A stretch of 64,000 bases of DNA from Pohlia nutans (GCA_022496805.1 CM040100.1:12739009-12803008); one strand, 5' to 3'. Numbered from the stretch's first letter, positions 47,023 through 59,544 are shown. Program-made: numbers and translations. Notes: generated from the sequence alone by a model not told the origin.

Positions 47023-47742
47023 TTAGAATTCTATTTTTCGATAACATTCTACTGGATCAATCTTCAACATAGTTATTGACCGTTGAAATGTATCTATTTT
47101 TTTTAAAAGCACATCATAACGTTCGCGTGGAACTGCATAATGCACATTCCGTAGGCCCGTAGTGTACATTTCAAAGAGATCCTTTGAAATTCCAATTTCT
47201 TGTTCATCATAGCCTATAATCCAAAGAGCTAATTTTGATGTAGCATACACATCAGTTGCTAAACTACATTTAGCTAATTTTGATCCATGGAAACTCATTA
47301 AAGAAGGATCCACCCAAGGGCGTTTCAATTTATCTGCTTCCATTTCCCTTTGTGATCCATATTGATAATTGGATTGGAGAGGAAAGTCTACCCTACATGC
47401 AAATCCCCAATCACAAACACCTATATACATATTATTTCCTTCTCTATGCAACAATATATTGTCTGGAGACAAATCACAATGTATACTACCATTCTGATAC
47501 AAAAATAGCATACCGTGTAAAAAATGCCAAGATAATCGTATACGTAGTCGCTGAAACATCCTCACATTTTCCTCGTCAACCCCTGGCGATGTAGGTAATT
47601 TCTTATTACACTTATTAACCATTTGTCTCAATGTTCCGGCATTCCACCATCGCATATATCCATGGGCTTTGGTGGGATGGATAGCAAACAACTTTATGTA
47701 TAGAGGATGAACAAGAGGACAACTCATTGCCTCTATGTTCAT
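47023..47742 (-). pseudogene. protein-kinase-like remnant, N-lobe mostly missing
   Basis: A 239-codon ORF aligns by eye with the second half of the N-lobe and the C-lobe: hinge-like MRWWNAGTLRQMV, then FLHGMLFLYQNGSIHCDLSPDNILLH, where the catalytic loop HRDxxxxN appears as HCDLSPDN, then VCDWGFA with DWG for DFG. DVYATSKLALW fits the F-helix. No glycine loop or VAIK lysine is present, so it is truncated or has an upstream exon I cannot find. HCD instead of HRD keeps the catalytic Asp. It could be a captured fragment or a divergent family. Confidence 0.6.
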
Positions 47743-47759
47743 TGTTGTTTAATATCATA

Positions 47760-49550
47760 AACATGCTTTGATATTAACATTGTCATTTACAAATATGTGT
47801 TGTACATAAACTCCATTTTTGTTATTCATCAAACATTTTATGACGAATCTTTGAAAATAGTGTTAAATCTGTCACTACGTTAAAGGATTAAAGATAGAAT
47901 TTGTAGTACACATAGAATGAGTTACATATAAGTCACACATAGTGAGACACGTCTCATTGGTACTCATGTCACACCATCAAAGTAAATATCTTAGCTAACT
48001 TAGTCCAGAAACTCCTACCAAAAAATTCAAATGAAAATAAAAAAATTAGAGCCAAATCACACTACTAAAATTTCAAAGACAAATTATTTTCATCCCTTTT
48101 CAGAGCTAAAATTCCATCCCATTCTATTTTTCAAATAATCTCCCCAAACTCCAAAATAAAAATCACGTGACAAACTCATTTTTTCACTCACCACAATGAA
48201 CAGATTGATGATATCAAATGTAGTGAAAAGTCTGTAAAACGGTCGTTCCCGGTCGTCCAAAGGTTTAAAAACCTTCGGTCACCCCAACAACATCCGCAAA
48301 ACCCACTCCCGGTACCGTCCAAGAGCTCAAATGCAATAAAGCACGAGTCCTAAAGACTAACCAGAAGTGGATTGTAGTAACAAATCAATAAATGGATCCC
48401 AATTAATCCAACCCAACCGACTGCACGCCAATTGATACAACAACTCCACAAATGTTTGCAATGTACTGAAAAATAACAATGATCAATGAATTAAGATTTC
48501 TTCAAAAATACTATTCTTTCATTCAATTCTATTAATCATCATGTTCAGTTGTCAAATAGGCATATAATGAATTCTTCCATCATATGCATGTTGAAGTTTT
48601 TCAGTCTCTACTTTTAGTCTATGAAATGAGTTTTGTGAATAGATGTGATACATAGAATACATATTTTTAATTAGAAAGGGACGAAACAAAGTTGTTGATA
48701 GTGTAGGGCCTCCACATACGTTTAATCTCTAAGGGACCAAAAAATCCAAATATTCAAATTCAAATATTAAATTCAGATATTTTGTAGTAGTTTTGAGTAG
48801 ATCGTTTGTAGACTTCTTTTTGTTTTTTTTTGGTTATTTTCTTACCAATTTATGCAATGTTCTTCATTGATTCTGATGATGTAAAATTTGATCCAATTTG
48901 TACTATATTAATTTACAATATGATCAATTCAAGTCATCATTTTAAAACCATATAAAATGATTTCAACTAACTTCCAAGTCACTCAACTATCATGCAACTA
49001 ATTTCAGAATACCTCAAATATCATTCACTAACTGTTTCAAACCCGCTTTCATCAATCCTTACTAACCTTTTGAAAGTAAAACTCTAAAAGAAATCGTTGT
49101 CTTGCTCCAAACAAACTCCAATCCAAACCGTAATCCTCAAGTCAATCTGCACAGATCCCCCAAAACGCCGAGGTTACTCAAAAAACGCCCAATATGGCAA
49201 TCTGCATCACTGAACTTTCCAAACAATGGCTTTTATATTGTTTTTTTTTATTGCTATACATCATTTTAAAGGTCTTGTTCTATATTAAAAGATCAATTGC
49301 GTCGACCGTATTAAACTACCATGGAACTAAATCATGCAACATATTATCATTCAACTAATTTCAAAGTCACTCACTTTGACTAACCTTTTGAAAGTAAAAC
49401 CCTAAAACCGAGATGTATCGTCTTGCTCCAAACAAACTCCACTCCAAAACCATAATCTTCAAGTCAATCTACACACGTTTTCCACAACGCCAACTAGTTT
49501 TAGTCAAAACAAAATGCAAAGTGACTCAAAAACGACTATCTGCATCACTG
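47760..49550. other. AT-rich DNA, no gene seen
   Basis: Two stretches (about 48940-49150 and 49310-49520) repeat the same series of phrases (TCACTCACT, ACCTTTTGAAAGTAAAAC, TCTTGCTCCAAACAAACTCC, TAATC(C/T)TCAAGTCAATCT), so this is a diverged direct duplication of ~350-bp period. Confidence 0.5.
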
Positions 49551-49562
49551 CAAAATCAAGTT

Positions 49563-49590
49563 GAACCCTAAACCCTAAAACCCTAAATCA
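49563..49590. repeat. short interstitial AAACCCT run
   Basis: Three loose copies of AACCCTAAA, the complement of the plant telomere repeat TTTAGGG. Too short to call a former telomere. Confidence 0.5.
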
Positions 49591-49799
49591 AGATCAAGTT
49601 GAAGTTATTTTCACATAAACAAATGATTTGCAGCATAGGGTCCAATTTTCCTACACTACAGAAAATTTAGGGTCTAAGATATGAGATTACGTATAAGATT
49701 GCATTACATTTAATTAGTCTAAATTCCACCTTCTCAATTCCTATACCAGTAATTCTATAAATCAATGAGTAACACAAAGAGTGATCCAAATGCTCAACT

Positions 49800-50100
49800 A
49801 TTATCCTCAACTGCAACAGTTCTCAATTCAGCTTGATCTTTTTTCCTCAACAACAAAGAAACAGACTCAAACTGAGACAAATTGAACTTCATCTTTTTCA
49901 ACAGCAAAGAAACAGACTCATCCTCAACAATTCGACTTAAGAACAACAAAGAAACTTGATTTTTTTTCCTCAACAGCACACAAACTTGATTTTTTTTTTC
50001 AACTTGATCTTTTTTTTTCAACAGCAAACAAACAAACTCATCCTCAACAATTCGACTTAAAAACAACAAAGAAACTTGATCTTTTTTCCGCAACACTTTG
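49800..50100. repeat. imperfect tandem repeat
   Basis: Phrases CTCATCCTCAACAATTCGACTTAA(A/G)AACAACAAAGAAACTTG and TTTTTTCAACAGCAAA recur with a period near 125 bp. The 149-codon minus-strand ORF (Leu/Lys/Ser repeats) reflects this and is probably not a real gene. Confidence 0.65.
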
Positions 50101-50493
50101 CCCTCAGATAAAAGAAACACAACGACGATGCATTGCTCACCTTCCCTACACCAGCCAAGTAACAATAAACCTTTCAACCTTTTCTTCAAACCTTTTCTTT
50201 CCCCATCACTCCGCCCTGAGAAGATTTGCAGCAAGGAGTCCAACTACACAGTGGACGCTTAGGGTTCAGCTTGAAGTTTGGATAATTGCGGAGGAGAGTC
50301 ATCAGGGAGAAGAGCACAACAGATACAGAAGCGCCGTGGCCAAAAGCGCATCAACACAGAAAGAAGGAACGTTGTGAAAGAAGGAACGCAGATGAAGGAC
50401 AACCACTTGTTTTTGAGCTTGGGTTGTCTCCTCGACGGATTCTTGCGCGGAACGGTTGAGTGAGACAAACCGAGTTGTATTGTATAATAGATT

Positions 50494-51897
50494 GCCCTAT
50501 AAAAACAAAACATAAAAAGAGTAAAATCATTGGAATTGTAGTTCAATTACTAACAACATTCAACAAAATTGAGGCAATTCAAACTATACTTATAAAGACT
50601 TTTAAACACCTTTAGTTGTGCATAGTTACATAAAATGTGTACAATATATATTTATTCTTCTTGTCTCATTATGCAAACTTTAAAAAACCAAGATTTTTTT
50701 TTTTCACTAGATAGGATGTAGTGGTGATTTTGTACAAGCACTACAAATGGTTTTTTCAAAATGTCTCTTCAAGATTTACATGTAGTGTGATGTGTACTTT
50801 TAGAAAATAATGATGTTTGACTCTTCAATAATAAACACCAATTTCAAAAGATCTTTTGAAAACATATATCTATTTAATTGTATTTTTGCCTTTTATTTGA
50901 AGTTTTTTTACATGTGAGGAGCAAGTGCATTGTAAAATATTACTCACTATTGTAAGATAAAGAATATCCACGTTGAATATCATGAAGAAATAGGTTGGAC
51001 TGTTCAAGCAATTTTAAGGATTCATTGCATTGGTGAATGCAAATGTTGAAGGGAAATGACTAGTTATCCACATAGAATGTGACTCTTGGACCGTTTTTGA
51101 CGTTTTTAAAAGAGATTGATGTGATGCCCTTAAATTTCATTGTACAAAATTGTCTGATGTGATAGCATTGGATTTCAATATATGAGAATGCGCAAGTGAA
51201 AACCGACTTTGACGTCTTTGAAAGAGTTTGATGTGATACTTTTGGATTTCAATATAGAAGAATGTGCTACTGAAACCGATTTTGAATTTTTTGAAAGAAT
51301 TTGATGTGATGCCCTTGGATTTCAATGTTCGAGGACGCGCGAGTGAAACCGATTTTGTCGTCTTTGAAAGAGTTTGATGTGATACTTTTGGATTTCAATG
51401 TACGAGAATGTGCCACTAAAGTACATTTCTTCCACAAATGAGGTACATTTTGAAAGTGGCCAGCAGGTTTTCTAGTACAAATCGATGAAGGACTTTTCTT
51501 TTGGTGCCACCTCAAGTGCCAACCATTACTTTTACAAAGTGGCATTGAGGAGAAATTGAAAAGACCTTTTGTGATTTATCTCGCAATAAGGAATTTTAAA
51601 AATACATATATCTAATGAAAGTTGAATGGTTTTTTTAAAGGAAAAAAAGGGTGTCTCATTGAGTGGTTTTGTGTCCGTACCCGCTTCTTTTAGCTTTGAA
51701 GATTTGTAATAAAAATGCTCCCTCATCATTCAAAATTTAAAAATGACTTAAAATGAATTTCTCCAAAGGTCACTTATAGTATAGTTACAAATTATTTTTT
51801 ACCTCTTGGTCATTTATTTTAAAGCACTAGTACAGTTTTTGGCAATGAAATTTCTTTATAACTGAATCCTTTTATTGAGGGTTTCTTCTAATCAAAG
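50494..51897. repeat. copy 2 of the ~2-kb repeat
   Basis: Colinear with 182-1576 and 52490-54240. It is followed by a TTAA-bounded element and then directly by copy 3, so copies 2 and 3 form a head-to-tail pair with a period of about 2.0 kb. Includes the minisatellite at 51085-51410. Confidence 0.75.
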
Positions 51898-51901
51898 TTA
51901 A

Positions 51902-52436
51902 CCCTAAGCTCCCAAGAGACCATTTTTTGATCACTGTCCATTTTTAACGGGTTGCCCAAAATAATAATTTTTTGAAAAAAATAATAAATATCCTAAAATA
52001 CTAAGTTAGTCTACTTTCCAACGCAATTGAAATTATGTCAATTCAAGTTAAACTCCACTGGAAATAATTTTTCAAACTGAATTTACTCAACATTGTCTTA
52101 GTGTTATAAAATGTACTATTTGGGGAAAGTACTATGTTCCCTCCATCATTTCTTTCGTTTTTTTGAAGTTTACAACAAATAAACCAATTTTAACTAATCC
52201 TGCTAAAATTTAAAACCTAAACGTAATAACTATGATATATTCAAATTCTCAAAGGTTAATGTTTTTAGATTCATTGAAAATTTATATAAAGTTTTTTTTG
52301 GAAGCTTGACCGTATGGATAATGTGTAGAGATGATGCCCTACATTTTGTTTACTTAATCAAACTTCATTAAACATATGGAAGGCACATATTATAACACAT
52401 TTATATTTCATGCAATGCCCCTCGGGTTTTTAGGGG
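51902..52436. mobile_element. TTAA-bounded piggyBac-like MITE (535 bp)
   Basis: TTAA at 51898-51901 and 52437-52440; ends CCCTAAGCTCCC and TTTTTAGGGG. Nearly the same as 46112-46649. Confidence 0.7.
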
Positions 52437-52489
52437 TTAAATGATAGAAGCATTATGATGTAGATCCCTTGTACTTATTTACTGCCCTA

Positions 52490-53870
52490 TAGAAACAAAA
52501 CATTAAAAGAGTAAATTCACTGGAATTGTAGTTCAATTACTAACAACATTCAACAAAATTGAGGCAATTCAAACTATACTTATAAAGACGTTTAAACACC
52601 TTTAGTTGTGCATAGTTACATAAAATGTGTACAATATATATTTATTCTTCTTGTCTCATTATGCAAACTTTAAAAAACCAAGATTTTTTTTTTTCACTAG
52701 ATAGGATGTAGTGGTGATTTTGTACAAGCACTACAAATGGTTTTTTCAAAATGCCCCTCAAAAATTTACATGTCATGTGATGTGTACTTTTAGAATTCAA
52801 AAAGGTATTTTGAAAAATTATATCCATTTAATTGTATTTTTGCCTTTCATTTGAGGCTCTTTGACATGTGAGGAACAAATGCATTGTAAAATATTGTTTA
52901 TTGGTGTAAGATAAAGAATATCCACAATGAATAGAGTTAACCAAAAAGAAGGGAGAAACATGTTAGGTAAGGTGAGTTTGACTGGTATCTAAGGCAGCCA
53001 AGTAAATTGGCATGGTTTCCAAAAAATCCAAAATTGAAAGGAGGGTAAACTAGTTTTGCCGTCACAAAGGTGGCCAATCTCAGTCTAAGATGAGTTCACA
53101 GAGAACCAAGGCTTGGAGCCACTAGCCCACATTCAATTTGAGATAATGGCAAAGCATGTGGCATGTTAGAGATATGATTAGGTGGTTGGTTTGATTAGGT
53201 GGCTCCGACAACTTGGACTGGCTAGCAAATCTCATGTCTAAAATTGAAGGTAGAGGATGTTGGGTGCATTACTTGATTTGATTTCGGTTATACTCAAAGA
53301 TGACATAGACTCTGGTTTCCATATATTTTGGGGGTCAGATCACTTTTGGATAACTCAAGTATTATGAAAAGATTGGTTAGACCGTTCAAGCAATTTTAGG
53401 GATCCATTGCATTGGTGAATGCAAATGTTGAAGGGAAATGACTAGTTATCTCCATAGAATATGACTGTTGGACCGATTTGGACCGGTTTTGACGTTTCTA
53501 AAAGAGATTGATGTGTTGCCCTTGGGTTTCAATGTACAAAAATGCCCCATTCTGACAGATTTTGATGCTTTGAAAGTGTTTGACGGGATGGCACTGGATT
53601 TCAATATATGAAAATGCGCCACTGAAACAAATTTTGACATTTTTGAAAGAGTTTGATGTGATACGCTTGGATTTCAATGTACGAGAATGTGCCACTGAAG
53701 TACTCTTCTTCCACAAAATGAGACACGTTTTCAAGTTGGCTTGCAGATTTTCTAGTACAAAACAATGAAGCATTTTTTCTTTTGGTGGCACCCCTAGTGC
53801 CAACCATTACTTCTACAGAGTGCACGAGAAACAAAAAAGACTTTTTGTGATCCATCTCGCGAGAAATTAT

Positions 53871-53968
<98 letters not shown>

Positions 53969-54355
53969 GTGTGTGTGTGTGTGTGTAATGAAAGTTGAAT
54001 GGTTTTTTTAAAACAACAAAAGGAAGCATTTTTCTTATTCAATAGTGTTTCATTCATTCAATGGTTTTTGTAGGTACCCTCTTCTTTTAGTTTTGAAGAT
54101 TTGTGATAAAAATGCTACCGGAGCATTCAAAATTTAGAAATGACTTGAAATGAATTTTACCAAAGGTCACTTATAATCTTGTTACAAATTAGTTTTTACC
54201 ACTTGGTCATTTATTTTAAAAGAATAGTGCAGTTTTAGGTGTTGCTACCTCAATATACACAAATTCCTTTATTCACAATTCATTTTAGAATAGCATATAA
54301 TTTCCTCTCATTGTTTAATACTTGACGTCAAAAACTAGACTCTAAGTATATATCA
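52490..54355. repeat. copy 3 of the ~2-kb repeat
   Basis: Colinear with copies 1 and 2; carries its own minisatellite (53460-53700) and a long AT microsatellite. It lacks the two TTAA insertions seen in copy 1. A unique ~420-bp block (about 52930-53360) interrupts it and has no counterpart in the other copies. The LINE fragment begins at its right edge. Confidence 0.75.
53877..53986. repeat. (AT)n followed by (GT)n microsatellite
   Basis: About 87 bp of AT followed by GTGTGT. Likely hypervariable. Confidence 0.95.
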
Positions 54356-55001
54356 CACCCTAAACCAATACTAATACAAAGAAGTACCATCCAAGAAGAC
54401 ACACCAAGTCCATATTTATTTGGAATATTTAAAACCACTATTAAGATGGCTATAAAGAGGGAAAACCAGATATACATTCGGTACATCCAAATAAATTTTA
54501 GTTTTGCAGCTATCACAAATAACCTCCAATCATTACAAATCCAATTAGACAAACTAGGCAACTATTGTGAATAGGCCGGAATGGAATTAGGGGTACCAAA
54601 ATGGGCCATCACAAGATACCCTAATAATTTTTTTTTAAAAAACTCGATGTCTTTAAGACTCACAAAATTCAAGCCAATTAATATTCCGTACTACCCAATA
54701 CATAGGAAATGCTTGAAAACAACTATTTTTTTGTAGAAAATATTTTCCATCAATCACATGTTCCATATGCAACTCCTTACTAGATGCACTTTATTATACA
54801 TGGCTTCATGTACTTCTAAAATGTAACCAACACCATATATATGCCATTAGAGTCAAAAGACATAATAAAGCAATATAAGAAATAAGAAAATTAATTTTAT
54901 CATCACAAAAATCACGATGCTACATACTCATGAATGCATGCATATTTAAACACAATAAACACTTCTCAAAAAAGGACCGGAGTTTCTATCTATCTATCTA
55001 T
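54354..55001 (+). mobile_element. internally deleted copy of the LINE family
   Basis: The plus strand first matches the RT region of the 8-kb LINE (RSTIQEDTPSPYLF, then AAITNNLQSLQIQLDKLGNY), then jumps to the CCHC region (FPSITCSICNS ... TWLHVLLKCNQHHIY) and ends in GGACCGG AGTT plus a TCTA run. About 3 kb between is missing. Several stops. It is valuable because it fixes the 3' end of the family and shows a Trp codon where the longer copy has a stop. Confidence 0.8.
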
Positions 55002-55864
55002 TTTTAATTTTTTTTCAAGTTTTATACTAAGTGACATGGATTTCTTGCATCCATAAAATTCAATAACCTTCCAAGAGGCTACCTTTTAGTTTCATCTACC
55101 TTTATATATGGAGTGACCAGTGTTTTGTGATTGAATCGTGATTGAGTGCTTTTGATTACTGCTCACCATGGTTGATTGCTCTTGCTCAATGCCCCGCGCC
55201 CCCATAGCTACTGATGTGATGTGGAATATCCCACATCATTTCATTTGGGGATGAAATGATGTGGGATATTCCACATCATTCTGTTGGGGGAAGGCAACAC
55301 TCACAAAGGCTACTGAATGTTATATCAATATCTAAATGCGACCAATTTTATTTTATTTTAGAATTTTCCCACTAATTAGATTTTTGTTGACTCTTCAACC
55401 AATTATATTCCTCCACTTCGTTGTTTGGGAATCACCCAATGCTTATCCACAAGCTGGGAAATTGGTTCACAACACTTCTGCAATGAACTGAATGATACAA
55501 ATATAAGATAAAAAGATCAACATTCTCAATTGTTTTTTAAAACAAACTTTTAAAAATCTTTCATACAATTTGGTGAAGTTCTAAAAAGGTCCTTCTCTTT
55601 AACCATTTAATCAACTTAATTACAGGGGTTTACAGGTCAGCCAGCTCTTTCGCATGGCTTGTGTTAGTTTACATTGCGCTTGCAACCAACAGCGCTCTTA
55701 CGGACGAACGGACTCTTTATTTATGCCGGTTGTAGTACCAGAGTTCTATATATATTGAGCTTGCAAATCATCATTCATTGCAAGCGCTTGATATACATTG
55801 GATCTTGTTACCCTTGATTCTTTCATTGCAATGCCTTTACGTCGGTGATTCTTGTAATTTTGAG
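55002..55864. other. AT-rich intergenic DNA, no gene seen
   Basis: Contains an inverted pair around GATGTGGAATATCCCACATC and GATGTGGGATATTCCACATC (about 55214-55279) able to form a strong hairpin. Nothing coding. Confidence 0.4.
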
Positions 55865-55869
55865 GTTAA

Positions 55870-56445
55870 CCCCTAAATGCCCATAGCCCTCTCCAGATTG
55901 GGCTGTTTTGCAAAGATGCATTATAAAATGCAGCGAAGAGGGATATTTTGAACTTGATGTATGGATAAAAGTTGTGCGTTATGAATTTTAGATTCTATCC
56001 ATGTTGTTAAATTTATGATTGCTATCACCAATATTCTTTGTATAGATTTTGAAACTTAAAATTCAAATAATTTGTAATTCGATTACGAACAAGATATTGA
56101 CAAATTGTAGATGAAATTTGTTATGATGGGTTGAAATGTAATACTCTGCGTGTTGTGATTTTTGAAGATTTTTTGGTTGCTTAATTCTATGAGTTGACTT
56201 TTTCAAGAGCACTTTTGAATTGTTTTGAATTAAGATTTTAGAAATTTTTGGTTAATGAATGCAACATGAAATGAGGCATAGAAAATTCATGAATCATCCC
56301 CTTTCTAATCGGATCACACATGCATGAATCTAACTTCCCATAAAATCTATAGTAAAAATTCCACACTACAAAAAGTGCATGGCAATGAGAAAAATTGGAT
56401 GAAATTTGTACATCGTCCAAAAATGGATGCCTGATCAATTAGGGG
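55870..56445. mobile_element. TTAA-bounded piggyBac-like MITE (576 bp)
   Basis: TTAA at 55866-55869 and 56446-56449; ends CCCCTAAATG and (reverse complement) CCCCTAATTG. Interior differs from the other copies, so it is a separate family with the same end type. No ORF of note. Confidence 0.6.
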
Positions 56446-56669
56446 TTAATAAAAAAATTGTTATTGAAAAATGTGAATTTTGATGTGTATCGTAATGATT
56501 TTATATTTTGAGTTCTTTTATTGGAAGGAGAGGTGGTGCAATCTAGTGTGGTAAATACGGTTGATAAAGTTGTAAGCGGCTACAGATGTTTAACGAAAGG
56601 TACACCAACATATGACTACCATGTTTCTAATTTTGCCCTCATGTATCAACGGTTTGGAAGTGCACTCCC

Positions 56670-56925
56670 TGTTAAAGGTGATAGAGGAATGCACAAAGCA
56701 CATACACAAACACAAGGAATGCGTAGAAAGAGATGTCTTTACTCAAGGGCTCCCCCGCTTAAGTAGTGTACAGTTGAGGTGTCCTTTGGCAACCCATATG
56801 GGATAACTCAACACTACAGGCCTCAAAGGTAAGCCCATGCCGCAACCCCTCTCCCACACATCAATTATTCCCACCCAAAACCCTTTGGCTTCTAGCAACA
56901 CTACCCTTTATCTACTACTTCAACA
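56670..56925 (-). repeat. 3' LTR of the Copia element
   Basis: 256 bp, identical to the other LTR as far as I can read. The ORF stop at 56901-56903 lies inside it. Confidence 0.92.
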
Positions 56926-58958
56926 CTCCCACTTTGCGTAAAGCCAAAGTCCTTAAGTCCGTATGCTATTACTACCCTTTGGTGTCGATCTCGTGTAAGT
57001 TCATTTGGTAACACATTCATTTGATGGATTTCCAAATCCATGGCCACCCCAATGGTTGTAAGCTTGGCCACAGGAGCAAACGTCTCATGAAAATCCACGG
57101 CCTTTGCCACATTCCTTACTTCGTAGCGCACGATGTCACCGCAAACATCTCTCTTTGCACGAAACACCCACTTGCAACCTATGGAGTTGCTACCCTTGGG
57201 AATGGAAGGCAATTCCCATGTGTCATTGGTAATCAATGACTCATACTCCTCATACTCCTCTTGCATGACTTGCTCCCACTCGACCACATCCTCACCTTGC
57301 ATTGCTTCGGGATATCGCCGATTGTTTGAAAGAGCGTGCTCCACTTGCACCTCTTCTGTGTTGTATCGGAAACTCGAACTCGATGGAGCCCCCAACTCAC
57401 CATCTTTCTCGCCCTCATCTTCATCGTCAACATTGAAGATAGGAGATTTGGAAGATGTGTCCACAATGATGTCTCCACATCTCCCACTTGGACCATACTC
57501 CAAATGTGGCCCAACCGTTGACTCCGCACAAAACGTGACAGTGCGCGATCCAGTGATCTTCTTTTCAGATTGCTTCTCCACCAACTGCTGGAACTCTTCA
57601 AACATGCCACAAAGAGTTTTTACACTCTTGATGTGAAAATGGCCGGGTTGATGATGCCACAACTCCAACTTGTCGTCCTTAAGCGCCAACGCCACCGATT
57701 CACTCATATGCACTTTCGAAAACTTGACGTGGTACAAACCGTCGATTTCTTGAATATTGGCCACCTCGTCTTGACTCGGTGACAATACAAAGCTGCCCCT
57801 GTCACTAAACTGAACATGCAAGTGTTTTGCGACCAAACGCCTTATCGATAAAAAGTTGGCCTTTAGTTTTGGAACGTGGAGGACATCCTTTATAGTGATT
57901 GTCTTCACACGGCCCTTCACCTCGGTTTCCACTACAATTTGGCCTTTGCCCACGGCCTCAAGTACCGTATCATCTCCCAAAATCACTCTCTTTGGCGAAA
58001 TAAGATGATAGGAATGAAAACAACTTCTTTCGGGTGCCATGTGGCTCGAGGCACCCGAATCCACAATCCAATAGTTCACACTACCGTTGCATGATACGTG
58101 ACTTTCCATGTTTGCGTATTCGTAATCATCATCACTCATGCTTACGTCACAAGATGCATAACTTGTGGTGAAAGCATACTCATCATCATTGTCATGTGTC
58201 TTTGTGTTGTTGGCACTCTCACCTTCTTTATCGTTCCTACGCTTGAAACAATACCTTGTGATGTGACCCTTCTTGCCGCAATAAAAACACACCTTGTCGC
58301 TAGAGCTTCCACTGCTTCCGTTCGTGGATTGCTTCGCCATAAGAGCCGTACTATCTCCGCGAGACTCATTCTCCTTTCGCCGCGAGAGCTCGTGCAACAA
58401 CCGTGATGTCACATAATCCAATGTGAGTTCGAAAATAGGCCTCGACTCCATAGCCACAATGAGATACTCGTACGAAGGTGGTAGACTTTCCAAGAGCGTC
58501 ATTACAATGTCTCCATCCGAGATGGTCACGTCCGCACCATTGAGTTGATCCGCGAGTGTTTTGACCTTGTTGATATGCGCCAACATGTCGTCTTCTTCCT
58601 CCATCTTGATGGTGAAGAACTTGCGCCTCAAAAACAAAATGTTGGCTAAACTCTTGGCTTCGTGAATGTTGCAAAGCTTCGCCCATGCTTCCGCGGATGT
58701 CTTGCACGAACGAATGTGCGCAAGTTGCAAATCCGAGAGATTGAGGGCCAAAATGGCAAATGCCTTCTTTTCCCTCCTCATATATGCTTGCATGACGCGA
58801 GGGTCCGAAGTAGAGTGAGGGGGTTTCTCACTACCATCAACAATCTCCCACAAGTCCTTCTCGGCCATCACCATCTCCAATTTGAACTTCCACAGGTGAA
58901 AATTCACCCCATCGAACTTATCCACCACTTTAGAACCCTCACCCTCATAAGATGCCAT
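56901..58958 (-). CDS. Copia gag-protease polyprotein with truncated integrase/RT, 686 aa
   Basis: Start chosen at the ATG at 58958 (MASYEGEG...), 14 codons inside the longest ORF. Counting from the upstream Met at 59000: Copia-type gag with FDGVNFHLWKFKLEMVM near 29-45, CCHC zinc knuckle C238-x2-C-x4-H-x4-C251, protease active site WIVDSGASSH (311-320), GAG-pre-integrase LWHHQPGHFHIKSVKTL (447-463; one expected Leu is Gln). The integrase core is reduced to a short stretch (FEEFQQLVEKQSEKKI), followed by an Asp/Glu-rich linker and only the beginning of RT (TWELPSIPKG ... GCKWVFRAKRD ... HETFAPVAKLTTI). There is no integrase DDE, no YVDD and no RNase H. Despite these deletions the frame is open throughout, which suggests the gag product may be retained. 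Confidence 0.85.
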   Translation of the reverse strand: MASYEGEGSKVVDKFDGVNFHLWKFKLEMVMAEKDLWEIVDGSEKPPHSTSDPRVMQAYMRREKKAFAILALNLSDLQLAHIRSCKTSAEAWAKLCNIHEAKSLANILFLRRKFFTIKMEEEDDMLAHINKVKTLADQLNGADVTISDGDIVMTLLESLPPSYEYLIVAMESRPIFELTLDYVTSRLLHELSRRKENESRGDSTALMAKQSTNGSSGSSSDKVCFYCGKKGHITRYCFKRRNDKEGESANNTKTHDNDDEYAFTTSYASCDVSMSDDDYEYANMESHVSCNGSVNYWIVDSGASSHMAPERSCFHSYHLISPKRVILGDDTVLEAVGKGQIVVETEVKGRVKTITIKDVLHVPKLKANFLSIRRLVAKHLHVQFSDRGSFVLSPSQDEVANIQEIDGLYHVKFSKVHMSESVALALKDDKLELWHHQPGHFHIKSVKTLCGMFEEFQQLVEKQSEKKITGSRTVTFCAESTVGPHLEYGPSGRCGDIIVDTSSKSPIFNVDDEDEGEKDGELGAPSSSSFRYNTEEVQVEHALSNNRRYPEAMQGEDVVEWEQVMQEEYEEYESLITNDTWELPSIPKGSNSIGCKWVFRAKRDVCGDIVRYEVRNVAKAVDFHETFAPVAKLTTIGVAMDLEIHQMNVLPNELTRDRHQRVVIAYGLKDFGFTQSGSVEVVDKG
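56926..56938 (-). other. polypurine tract of the Copia element
   Basis: The minus strand reads CGCAAAGTGGGAG directly before the 3' LTR start TGTTGAAG. Its last five bases happen to equal the complement of the target duplication, which can mislead placement of the LTR edge. Confidence 0.6.
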
Positions 58959-59019
58959 GATGTACGTCTCTCCACTCAAATCAACCCTCAAAACAGACAC
59001 TTGTTTTCATGATTTTTAA

Positions 59020-59500
59020 TGGAATGTAGCACCTTTGTGCTTCCAATGCCTCTTCAAGAACCCTTAACCTAAATGAGCACCTTTGTGCTTCCAATGCTTC
59101 TTCGACAACCCTTAAACTCAAATCATCAAATCAGCGTTTTGTACTTCCAATGCCACTTCGACAACCGTTAACCTCAAATAGTACCTTTGTGCTCCACACA
59201 CACCTTCCAACGTTCAAATGCAAAAGGTCCTATCTCAAATTGCAAAGATGTTCACCAAAACACTTCAAATCACTCAATGGAGCTCTTCACTACTCCGAAT
59301 GAATAAAAACAACACCTTAGTGTTTCCAATCACTCAATGCACGTAATCAACACCTTTGTGTCCCTCAATAACACTAAATCAATGCTCATAGACTCAAACA
59401 AACCCCTCAAAACCCGAAATGCATTGAAATTGCGCAAAACCGCACCTTTGTGCTCTCAAGTGCATTAAACAACTCCACATGAAACTTTTGAGCTCCCCGA
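59020..59500. repeat. diffuse repeat in the Copia leader
   Basis: The phrase CACCTTTGTGCTTCCAATGC and variants (TTCGACAACCCTTAA) recur at uneven spacing. Confidence 0.65.
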
Positions 59501-59544
59501 GGGCATGAAACACATGCAACACCTCTTTCCAAGTGCCTTAGCAC

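Noticed and set aside
49563..49590. Interstitial telomere
   Set aside because: Only about three imperfect AAACCCT units; chance or promoter-like telo-box is enough.
49794..50243. 149-codon ORF with internal repeats
   Set aside because: Explained by an imperfect tandem DNA repeat; Leu/Lys strings only.
56670..56931. LTR of 262 bp with border TGGGAG and no target duplication
   Set aside because: The first reading of the border was wrong: the shared CTCCC is the target duplication on one side and the purine tract on the other; TGTT...AACA borders give a clean 5-bp duplication.
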